Source: Pseudoduganella aquatica (GTDB lineage Bacteria; Pseudomonadota; Gammaproteobacteria; Burkholderiales; Burkholderiaceae_D). From it: DNA of 64,000 nucleotides. The notes under the pieces were generated by a model, which searched no databases, was not told the DNA's origin, and saw only the letters and a list, made by a program, of their open reading frames with translations. Positions 17,481 through 25,768 of this stretch are shown one piece after another (position 1 is the stretch's first letter; each line of letters opens with the position of its first letter). The position numbers and the translations under genes were made by a program. The stretch spans positions 1 through 64,000 of the forward strand of contig NZ_WWCU01000018.1 of the NCBI RefSeq assembly GCF_009857595.1, read 5' to 3'.

Positions 17481-18440
17481 ATGACGTCAGCACTCCCCCC
17501 CTACATCGGCCCCTACATCGGCCGATTTGCGCCCTCGCCCACCGGCCCATTGCACCTCGGTTCACTGGTGGCGGCCATGGCCAGCTATCTGGACGCCAAG
17601 GTCCACCAGGGCCGCTGGCTGGTGCGCATTGAAGACCTGGACCGCGACCGCAACGTGGCGGGCGTGGATCAGCACATCCTGGCGTCGCTGCAACGCTGCG
17701 GCATGCAGTGGGACGGCGAGGTGACGTGGCAAACCCTGCGCACGGACCTGTACGAGGCGGCGCTGGCGCAGCTGGGCGATGCGGGCGCGGTCTATCCCTG
17801 TTCCTGTTCGCGCAAGGAGATCCACGATTCGCAGCTGCGCCTGGGCCAGGCCTCCTCGGCACTGGTCTATCCGGGCACCTGCCGCAACGGCCTGGCGCCG
17901 GGCAAGGCGGCGCGCGCGGTGCGCTTGAAAACACCGCTGCGCACGGCGCCATCGCCGGACCGCGTAATCTGCTTTCACGACCGCTGGCACGGCAAGGTTT
18001 GCCAGGACCTGGCCGCCGAGGTGGGCGACTTCGTGATACGCCGCGCCGACGGCTTCTGGGCCTACCAGCTGGCGGTGGTGGTGGACGACGGCGCGCAAGG
18101 CGTCACCGACATCGTGCGCGGCGCGGACCTGCTTGACTCAACGCCGCGCCAGCTCTACCTGCAGGCGCTGCTCGGCCTGCCGCAGCCGCGCTACCTGCAC
18201 GTGCCGGTGGTGGCCAACGCGGACGGCGAAAAGCTGTCCAAGCAGACCGGCGCGCAGGCTTTCGACAATGGCGCGCCGGTGGCGCAGCTGCTGGAGTCGG
18301 CGCTGCTGCCTGCGGCGCGCTTCCTGGGCCTGAATCTGCAGGCCGACAGCGTGGAGGCATTCTGGCGCGCGGCGGTACCCGCCTGGGAGCGTTTGCTGGC
18401 GGCGAAGGATCAGAGTTCCGGACCGCGCAGCGCCACGTAG
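17481..18440 (+). CDS. gluQ: Glutamyl-Q tRNA(Asp) synthetase
   Basis: A 319-residue truncated class I synthetase homologue that loads glutamate onto queuosine-34 of tRNA-Asp. The HIGH-like motif is PTGPLHLGS at residues 20-28 and the KMSKS-like motif is EKLSKQT near residue 250. The zinc cluster appears as CSCSRKEI plus YPGTCRN. No anticodon-binding domain is present, as expected for GluQRS. The ATG at 17481 leaves a short lead before GRFAPSPTG; a further upstream frame is open but less plausible. The last 31 bases overlap the convergent regulator gene. Confidence 0.93.
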   Translation: MTSALPPYIGPYIGRFAPSPTGPLHLGSLVAAMASYLDAKVHQGRWLVRIEDLDRDRNVAGVDQHILASLQRCGMQWDGEVTWQTLRTDLYEAALAQLGDAGAVYPCSCSRKEIHDSQLRLGQASSALVYPGTCRNGLAPGKAARAVRLKTPLRTAPSPDRVICFHDRWHGKVCQDLAAEVGDFVIRRADGFWAYQLAVVVDDGAQGVTDIVRGADLLDSTPRQLYLQALLGLPQPRYLHVPVVANADGEKLSKQTGAQAFDNGAPVAQLLESALLPAARFLGLNLQADSVEAFWRAAVPAWERLLAAKDQSSGPRSAT

Positions 18441-19900
18441 TGCGCCAGGACCGTGTCATGCTCGCCGCTTTCGGCCAGCTTGGAGGCCGCGTAGCTGCGC
18501 GTGGTTTCCAGCATGCGGTAGCGCGCCGCGCCGGTGTCGGCCACCGTGGCGAGCATGGACTTGCTCACCAGGCTGGATAGCGCGTCCATCGCCTCCTCCA
18601 GCCCTTCCCTGCCGTCCGCGCCCATGCTCAGCGCCTCCTCCAGCGAAAAGCGGCGCCGGAACACCGACAGCCGGTGCAGCATATTGCGCTCGCCTTCGCC
18701 CAGCAGCGCGTAGCTCCAGTCCAGCGTCGCCTCCAGCGTGCGGTGCCTTACCTTGGCCGTGCGCCGCCCGCCCTTGAGCAGATAGCAGCAGTCGTCCAGC
18801 CGCGCCATCAGGCCGCGCATGCCCAGCAGCTCCACGCGCGCGGCGGCCAGTTCTATCGCCAGCGGTATGCCGTCCAGGCGGCGGCAGATGTCCGCGATCT
18901 GCGGCGCTTCGGCGTCTCCCAGCGCCAGCCCGGCGGCGCTGGCCTGCACGCGCTCGGCGAACAGCTGCACCGAGGGATAGACCATGGCTTGCGCCATTGT
19001 CAGCGGCGGCGCATCCGGCTCCGGCTCGGGCGGCAGCTCCAGCGCGGGCAGGCGGTGCACCCACTCGCCCTCCGCGCGCAGCGGCTCGCGGCTGGTGGCC
19101 AGCAGGCGCACGCCGGGCGCGCCGTGCAGCACCTGCTCGGCCAGCATCGAAACGGCTTCCAGCACATGCTCGCAGCTGTCCAGTATCAGCAGCAGGTGGT
19201 GGCCTTGCAGCGCGGCCACGATGGCGGCCATGCTCTTGGCCGCCGGATGCTCCATCACCAGCGCCGCAGCCAGCGCCTGCGGCACCTGGTCGGCACGCGT
19301 CAGCGAAGCCAGGTCGACGAACACCGTGCCTTGCCGCCAATGGGTCTGCATGCGCTCGGCCGCCGCCAGCGCCGCCGTGGTCTTGCCCATGCCGCCGGTG
19401 CCGACGATGGTGACGAAGCGCCTCTCGGACAGCTGCCGCTGCAGCGCCGCCACCGTCTGCTCGCGGCCGAAGATGCGGGTGGCGCAAGGCGGCAGGCCGT
19501 CGCTCTGCGGCAGATAGACCAGGTTCGCGGCGCCGCCGCCGTCGGCGCCGGCAGAGGCGGCGGGCGTTTCGGCGGCGCGCCGCACCACCGGGGTGATGAA
19601 GCAATAGCCGCGCCCCACCACGTTCTCGATATGCCGCTCGCCCAGCGTCTTGCGCAGCGCGGCCACGTGCACGCGCAGATTGCCTTCCTCGACCACGGTG
19701 TTGGGCCAGGCGCGCGCGATCAGCTGGTCCTTGGTGACGGTTTCGCCGGCGCGTTCGAGCAGCATGTGCAGGATGTCGATGGCGCGGCTGCCCAGGCGCA
19801 GCGGGCGGTCGTCCTCATAGAGCATGCGGCGCGCCGGAAAAAAACGGAACGAATTGAAGGCCAACACCGGTTCGCCTGCTTCTGTGGCGTCGTAAAACAT
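18410..19900 (-). CDS. Winged-helix regulator with NTPase (NB-ARC-like) domain, no TPR tail
   Basis: A 496-residue protein. An OmpR/PhoB-type winged helix (about residues 22-105, ending VVGRGYCFITPV) is followed by a STAND/NB-ARC-like ATPase with Walker A GTGGMGKTT at 167-175, Walker B LLLILDSCEH at 236-245, and the ARC-like block IADICRRLDGIPLAIELAAAR. It ends soon after YRMLETTRSYAASKLAESGE. Related regulators in Burkholderiales usually continue with several hundred residues of TPR-like repeats; here the stop falls inside gluQ on the other strand. It may be a naturally short form or an old truncation. It follows the hybrid kinase on the same strand. Confidence 0.85.
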   Translation of the reverse strand: MFYDATEAGEPVLAFNSFRFFPARRMLYEDDRPLRLGSRAIDILHMLLERAGETVTKDQLIARAWPNTVVEEGNLRVHVAALRKTLGERHIENVVGRGYCFITPVVRRAAETPAASAGADGGGAANLVYLPQSDGLPPCATRIFGREQTVAALQRQLSERRFVTIVGTGGMGKTTAALAAAERMQTHWRQGTVFVDLASLTRADQVPQALAAALVMEHPAAKSMAAIVAALQGHHLLLILDSCEHVLEAVSMLAEQVLHGAPGVRLLATSREPLRAEGEWVHRLPALELPPEPEPDAPPLTMAQAMVYPSVQLFAERVQASAAGLALGDAEAPQIADICRRLDGIPLAIELAAARVELLGMRGLMARLDDCCYLLKGGRRTAKVRHRTLEATLDWSYALLGEGERNMLHRLSVFRRRFSLEEALSMGADGREGLEEAMDALSSLVSKSMLATVADTGAARYRMLETTRSYAASKLAESGEHDTVLAHYVALRGPEL

Positions 19901-19979
19901 ACAGTCCTCTTATGACGCGATACGGTTTGAGCTTGCAGTATGCCAGCTACGCGTGTCTCCGGCATGACGTGAATGCACT

Positions 19980-19999
19980 CCAATGTGTCAATTGACACG
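19980..19999. promoter_or_regulatory. Operator-like motif, copy 1
   Basis: CCAATGTGTCAATTGACACG. Its core GTGTCAATTGACAC (19985-19998) is a perfect 14-base palindrome covering the stop codon of the hybrid kinase gene, 85-98 bases upstream of the winged-helix regulator start. Seventeen of its 20 bases recur at 22653. Confidence 0.5.
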
Positions 20000-22573
20000 T
20001 GGGCGGAACACCTGCGCTAGCGCGTGCGCCAGCTCCATCATGGAATACGGCTTGCGCAGCACCCCGCCCGCGCCGCCCTGCTGGGCCAGCGCCGCGCCCA
20101 GGTAGCCGCTGGCCAGCACCACCGGGATGCCTGCGCGCACGCCGCGCAGCGCGCGTATCAGTTCCGAGCCCGTCATGCCGGGCATGCGCTCGTCGGTAAT
20201 GACGGCGTCGTAGCGCTCCGGCGCCGCCGCAAACGCCGCCAGCGCCTGCGCCGGCGAGGTGAACGCCGCGTGCTCATAGCCCAGGTCATCGAGCATGGCG
20301 CCGGCCAGGCGGGCCAGCGCCTCTTCGTCGTCCACCACCAGCACGCGCTGGCCCTGGCCGCGCGGCGGCAGGTCCGGCGCCGCGTCCGCGCCGCTGGCCG
20401 CCACGTCGCCGCAGCGCGGCAGGAAGACCGTGAAGGTGCTGCCCTCGCCTTCGCTGCTGGCCACGCTCACTGCGCCGCCCAGCTCGGTCACGATAGCGTG
20501 CACCAGCGACAGCCCCAGCCCGGTGCCCACGCCCGCGTCCTTGGTGGTGAAGAAGGGATCGAATATCCGCCCCAGGATGGCGGCGGGAATGCCGGCGCCG
20601 CTGTCGCTGACAGTCAGCACGATATGATCGGCCGCCGCCACGCTGCCTATGGTGGCAAAGGAAGGCGCGCTCATGCTGCGCGTTTCCAGCACCACCCGCA
20701 GCACGCCGCCGCCCGTCATGGCCTGCACGCCGTTCAGCATCAGGTTGCTGAGCACCTGGTGCACCTGGGTACAGTCGCCCAGGATGGCCGCGCGGCCGGC
20801 CTGCAGGCAGGCGCTCACCCGCACGCCGGGCGGCAGCTTGGCCGCCAGCTGGTCCAGCGCCTCGCGCGCCACCGCCTCCACGTGCACCGCCTCGCGTTCC
20901 CCCATGCCGCCCCGGCTGAAAGCCAGGATGCGGTCCACCAGCGCCCGCCCGCGCTCGCCCGCCGCCACGATGTGCCCCACGTCGCGCCGCAAACGGCTGC
21001 CTTCGGCCGCGTCGCGCAGGGCCATTTCGCCGTAGCCGAGTATGGCGGCGAGGATGTTGTTGAAGTCGTGCGCGATGCCGCCCGCCAGCGTGCCCATCGC
21101 CTCCAGGCGCTGCGCCAGCCGCAGCTGCTCCTCCAGGCGGTGGCGCTCGGTCACGTCGCTGACGGCGCCGGTCCAGCGCACCGGCGTGCCGGCCGCGTCG
21201 CGCTGGCACATGCCGGTCAGGTGTATCCAGCGCAGCTCGCCGCGCGGCAGCATGCGGATCTCCAGGTCGAAGCGCGCGCTGCGGCCGGCGAAATGCTCGG
21301 CCGCCGCCTTTTCCCATTTCGGCTTGTCCTCCGGGTAGAAGGGGAAACGCGCCAGGAAATCGGCGCGCCCGGCGAACACCGTGTCGGGCGCGAAGCCGTA
21401 CAGCTCCAGCATGCGCGGCGAGCCGTAGAACTCGTCCTTGAGGATGTCCCAGTCCCAGTGGCCCTCGCCGGCGGCGCTCATGGCCAGGGCGTAGCGCTGC
21501 TCGGACGCGCGCAGCGCCATCTCGGTGCGGGTGCGGTCCGTCACGTCGGTGATGGCGGCGTTCCAGCGCAGCAGGCGGCCCTGCGGGTCGCGCGAACACA
21601 TGCCGGTCAGTTTCAGCCAGCGCACTTCGCCGTCCACCACGATGCGCAGCTCCAGCTGCAGCCGGATGGCGCTGCCGGCGAAATGCCCGGACAGCTGGTC
21701 TATCATGCGCTGCCTGTCCTCCGGGTGGCAGGGGAAGCGCGCCAGGAAGTCGGCGCGGCCGCTGAACACCGTGTCCGGCGGCAGGCCGCACAGCTCAAGG
21801 TAGCGCGGCGAGGCGTAGAAGGTGTCGGTGGCCACCACCCAGTCGATATGGCCGTCGCCCGCCGCGTTTACGGCCAGCTCGAAACGCTCCTCCGAACGGC
21901 GCAGCGCCGCCATCGACATGCTGCGCTCGATGACGATGCCGGCCAGGTGCGAGAAGCGCGCGATCATGCTCTGCTGCAGCACGCTGGGCGGCAGCGCCAG
22001 GTGCGAATACACGCCGAAAGTGCCCAGCACCTTGCCGCCGCTGGCGAAGATGGGCATGGACCAGCAGGCGCGCAGGCCGTATTCCAGCGGCAGGCGGCGG
22101 TATTTGTCCCACAGCGGGTCGCTGGCGATGTCGGCCACGAAGACCGGCTCGCGGCGCCAGGCCGCCGTGCCGCAGGAACCCTCGCCCGGCCCCACCAGCA
22201 CCGAGCCCTCCAGCGCCAGCATGAAGCCGGGCGGCATATTGGGCGCCGAGCCGGGACGCAGCAGCATGCCGTCTTCGTCCATCACCAGCAGCGAGCTGAC
22301 CGCGTCGCCCGCCACCGCGTCGAACAAACGGCAGCAGGTGTCCAGGATGCCGCACAGCGGCTCGCCGCGCGCGATCATCTCCAGCAGCGATTTTTCGCCG
22401 GACAGCAGGCGCTCGTTGCGCTCGGCGGCGGCGCGCGCCCGCTCCAGCGTCTGCACCGCCTCGACCAGGCTGGCCGGCACGCCATGCGCGGCCAGCACGT
22501 GCGCCAGGCTGGCGCCGAGCAGGGGGTCGGATGCGGCGTCGGGCGCGGGCGCGTTGGGAATCTGGCGGTCCAT
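19988..22573 (-). CDS. Hybrid sensor histidine kinase, GAF-PAS-PAS-HisKA-HATPase-REC
   Basis: An 861-residue cytoplasmic kinase with no transmembrane segments. A GAF domain (about residues 50-200) is followed by two similar PAS/PAC units (about 210-345 and 350-475); the repeated phrases GRADFLARFP and LTGMC suggest internal duplication. The HisKA domain carries His502 in GGIAHDFNNI. The HATPase has DSGAGIP and GTGLGLSLVHAIV. The C-terminal receiver carries Asp794 in VITDERMPG. The ATG at 22573 is preferred; an in-frame TTG at 22627 adds 18 residues. It is divergent from an OmpR-type regulator across 166 bases rich in symmetrical motifs, suggesting one system. Confidence 0.92.
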   Translation of the reverse strand: MDRQIPNAPAPDAASDPLLGASLAHVLAAHGVPASLVEAVQTLERARAAAERNERLLSGEKSLLEMIARGEPLCGILDTCCRLFDAVAGDAVSSLLVMDEDGMLLRPGSAPNMPPGFMLALEGSVLVGPGEGSCGTAAWRREPVFVADIASDPLWDKYRRLPLEYGLRACWSMPIFASGGKVLGTFGVYSHLALPPSVLQQSMIARFSHLAGIVIERSMSMAALRRSEERFELAVNAAGDGHIDWVVATDTFYASPRYLELCGLPPDTVFSGRADFLARFPCHPEDRQRMIDQLSGHFAGSAIRLQLELRIVVDGEVRWLKLTGMCSRDPQGRLLRWNAAITDVTDRTRTEMALRASEQRYALAMSAAGEGHWDWDILKDEFYGSPRMLELYGFAPDTVFAGRADFLARFPFYPEDKPKWEKAAAEHFAGRSARFDLEIRMLPRGELRWIHLTGMCQRDAAGTPVRWTGAVSDVTERHRLEEQLRLAQRLEAMGTLAGGIAHDFNNILAAILGYGEMALRDAAEGSRLRRDVGHIVAAGERGRALVDRILAFSRGGMGEREAVHVEAVAREALDQLAAKLPPGVRVSACLQAGRAAILGDCTQVHQVLSNLMLNGVQAMTGGGVLRVVLETRSMSAPSFATIGSVAAADHIVLTVSDSGAGIPAAILGRIFDPFFTTKDAGVGTGLGLSLVHAIVTELGGAVSVASSEGEGSTFTVFLPRCGDVAASGADAAPDLPPRGQGQRVLVVDDEEALARLAGAMLDDLGYEHAAFTSPAQALAAFAAAPERYDAVITDERMPGMTGSELIRALRGVRAGIPVVLASGYLGAALAQQGGAGGVLRKPYSMMELAHALAQVFRPRVN

Positions 22574-22596
22574 ATTGGGGAGCGGAAAGCGGGGTT

Positions 22597-22613
22597 TAAC
22601 TGTGTCACAGTTA
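22597..22613. promoter_or_regulatory. Perfect palindrome upstream of the hybrid kinase gene
   Basis: TAACTGTGTCACAGTTA is an 8-1-8 perfect inverted repeat, ending 24 bases upstream of the kinase start codon. Its position suits a repressor or autoregulator site for the minus-strand promoter. Confidence 0.55.
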
Positions 22614-22652
22614 TGCGCCGCCGTCAAAGCGGCAGTATGGCGTGCGGAACAC

Positions 22653-22672
22653 CCAATATTTCAATTGACACG
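22653..22672. promoter_or_regulatory. Operator-like motif, copy 2
   Basis: CCAATATTTCAATTGACACG matches copy 1 at 19980 except for three bases in the middle of the left arm; the TCAATTGACACG half is identical. It sits in the divergent kinase/regulator interval. Confidence 0.5.
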
Positions 22673-22681
22673 AAAGCCGGT

Positions 22682-22701
22682 TGTTACAATTCTGTTACAA
22701 T
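22682..22701 (+). promoter_or_regulatory. Direct repeat TGTTACAAT, 11-base period
   Basis: Two exact copies of TGTTACAAT start 11 bases apart (22682 and 22693), 39 bases before the response regulator start. Tandem half-sites one helical turn apart are the usual binding pattern of OmpR/PhoB-type dimers, so autoregulation is a fair inference. Confidence 0.5.
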
Positions 22702-22739
22702 CTCACCTCGGCGGTATGCCGGTTTTCCAGGGAAGAACA

Positions 22740-23468
<729 letters not shown>

Positions 23469-23499
23469 AGGGAGGCGCATCTGCCTGTATACTGCGGCC

Positions 23500-25653
23500 A
23501 TGACCGAATCCAACCCGCCCCGCTTCACCCCGCAAGGCCTGATACGCACCCCGGAACAGACCGCCATCCAGCTGGCCCAGAACAAGGTGGTGCTGATCGA
23601 TGCCAACGCCGGCGCCGCCAAGACCACCACGCTGGCCCTGCGCATAGGCGAAGCGCTGGCGCGCAAGCTGCCGCCCGAGCAGATCCTGGCGCTGGTGTTC
23701 ACGCCCGAAGCGCGCGATGTGATGCGCCAGCGCCTGCTCGACATCGGCATACCCTACGCCGCCGCCTCGCGCGTGGACGTGGCCACCTTCGAGGATTTCG
23801 CCGCGCGCATGCTGGCGCAAAGCGGCAGCGGCGCCGCCGAGCGCCTGCCGCAGGCGCGCCAGCTCAAGCCCTACGTGCTGCACGCGCTCGAGCGCGTGAG
23901 CGAGCGCTACACCGGCCAGGTGGAGTACCTCGACATCCGCACCCACAACATTGCGCTGTCGCAATTCCTGGACTTCCAGCTCACGCTGAAAGCCACCATG
24001 GCGCTGGACGCGGACCTGGAATACATGGAGCTGGAGGAAGCGGCCGAGCTGCTGAAAGTGCCGCTGACCGACTACCTGGCCACGCGCGAGTACGAAACCA
24101 TGCGCCTGGGCGGCGACGACGGCGCGCAGTTCCGGGGACCGTTCGACGCCACCTACGACCTGGCCTGCCAGTTGTCGCAATCCGCCGAGTCCGCGCAGGC
24201 CCTGCCCGGCTACCGCGTGGTGGTGTGCGACGAGCTGCACGACCTGAACGAAGCCGCCTTCCGCATCCTGAACGCGCTGCTGGCGCGGCCGGACTGCTAT
24301 TTCGTCGGCGCGGGCGACAAGGACCAGGTGATCTACACCAAGCTGGGCGCCAGCCAGGAATTCCTCGAGCACCGCTTCGCCCGCCTGTATCCGTCCCTGA
24401 AGCACTACCCGCTGACCTACACCTACCGCCACGGCCCGCACCTGGCCTACGCCATGCAAGAGTTCAAGAACAAGCCGGTGGAATCGAGCCTGCCGCTGCA
24501 CACGGAAATCCGGCAGCTGCACTACACCGACGCCGACGGCTGCGGCGAGCAGGTCATTGCCGCCATCAAGGCCTGGAAGCGCGACGGCTACCCGCTGGAA
24601 GGCTGCGCCATCCTGCTGCGCGACCGGCACCAGTCCATCGCCGTGGAGAACGCGCTGCTGAAGGCGAAAATAGGCTACCGCACGCCCGCCATGGCGGGCT
24701 ATCTGCAGCGCGACGAGATCCTGTTCCTGCGCGGCATGCTGGCCATCGCGCTGCGCGACCTGGAGGCGGTGAAGTCGCTGGAGGTGCGCGCCGCCATGGT
24801 GGAGGCGCTGGCCGTGTTCGGCGAAGTGCAGCTGGCGCCGGAGCGGCTCGAGATGGCCAAGCGCGAAGTGGCGCGCACGCCTTCGCTGCTGGGCGACTTC
24901 TACACGCTCTACATCAACGGCGGCGACGGCTACGGGGATCCCGCCCGCAGCGCCGGCGGCAGCGTGATGGCCGCCGCCATCCAGTACGCGGCCGGCCTGG
25001 ACCCGGCCGTCAACGCGGCCGAGGCGCTGCGCGCCATCTGCGGCCAGATCAACCTGGAGCAGGCCGCCAAGCGCATCTTCGTGCGCCCCTACGAGGCCAG
25101 CGTGGTATCGAAATCGGTGGCGGGCTTCATCGCCTTTGCCGAGCACTCCGGCCAGACCCTGGCCGAGTTCTGGCAAACCCTGAACGCGGCCGAAGCCTTC
25201 GCCAGCCGCAAGCGCGAAAAAGACTACGTCACCCTGGACTGCGCCGGCAACGCCAAGGGCAAGGAGTTCGAGCACGTGATCCTGCCCTTCCTGGAGGCGG
25301 GCGAGTTCCCCAGCCCCATGTTCGCCGGCGGCGAGGAGGAAAACCTGTTCTACGTGGCCGCCACCCGTGCCAAGGCGCGCCTCACGCTGCTGTCCCCGTC
25401 CGAGGCGGCGCAGCGCAGCCCCTACCTGGCCCGCATGCGCCTGGCCGCCACCGCAGCGGCCGCCGAACAGGCCATCAACCGCAACAGTGAGGCTGTTCAA
25501 CAACAAATCCCGGCCCGATATTATCTGAGCGCCACCATCCACGAGGCCCAGCAAGTGAAGGCGCTGGGCGCCAAGTTCGACTGGTCCCGCAAGGCGTGGT
25601 ATGTGGAACCGGGGGGCGACCTGGCCCCGTTCAGCCGCTGGCTGCGCAGCTGA
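23500..25653 (+). CDS. UvrD/Rep-like SF1 helicase with C-terminal DUF5710 domain
   Basis: A 717-residue protein. Helicase motifs are recognisable but diverged. Walker A is ANAGAAKTT (residues 35-43), where Ala replaces the usual Gly before Lys. Motif II is CDELHD around Asp244-Glu245, instead of DEYQD. Later motifs are YTYRHG, then CAGNAKGKEFEHVILPF (motif V-like) and EENLFYVAATRAKARL with Tyr618 (motif VI). The last 44 residues (from about 674), including KALGAKFDWSRKAWYV and APFSRWL, match DUF5710, a small domain often attached to plasmid and primase-type proteins. DNA unwinding or translocation is likely; the biological task is unknown. It lies 31 bases after the response regulator gene. 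Confidence 0.82.
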   Translation: MTESNPPRFTPQGLIRTPEQTAIQLAQNKVVLIDANAGAAKTTTLALRIGEALARKLPPEQILALVFTPEARDVMRQRLLDIGIPYAAASRVDVATFEDFAARMLAQSGSGAAERLPQARQLKPYVLHALERVSERYTGQVEYLDIRTHNIALSQFLDFQLTLKATMALDADLEYMELEEAAELLKVPLTDYLATREYETMRLGGDDGAQFRGPFDATYDLACQLSQSAESAQALPGYRVVVCDELHDLNEAAFRILNALLARPDCYFVGAGDKDQVIYTKLGASQEFLEHRFARLYPSLKHYPLTYTYRHGPHLAYAMQEFKNKPVESSLPLHTEIRQLHYTDADGCGEQVIAAIKAWKRDGYPLEGCAILLRDRHQSIAVENALLKAKIGYRTPAMAGYLQRDEILFLRGMLAIALRDLEAVKSLEVRAAMVEALAVFGEVQLAPERLEMAKREVARTPSLLGDFYTLYINGGDGYGDPARSAGGSVMAAAIQYAAGLDPAVNAAEALRAICGQINLEQAAKRIFVRPYEASVVSKSVAGFIAFAEHSGQTLAEFWQTLNAAEAFASRKREKDYVTLDCAGNAKGKEFEHVILPFLEAGEFPSPMFAGGEEENLFYVAATRAKARLTLLSPSEAAQRSPYLARMRLAATAAAAEQAINRNSEAVQQQIPARYYLSATIHEAQQVKALGAKFDWSRKAWYVEPGGDLAPFSRWLRS

Positions 25654-25768
25654 TTCCGGACTGCTCATTCCTCAAGGTTATAGTTCCAGCAACAGAACTC
25701 ATTATTCAGCCCGCTGCCGTTCATCAATACTGCCAATTGCATACCAATTTCAACAGGGAGAGCACGGC

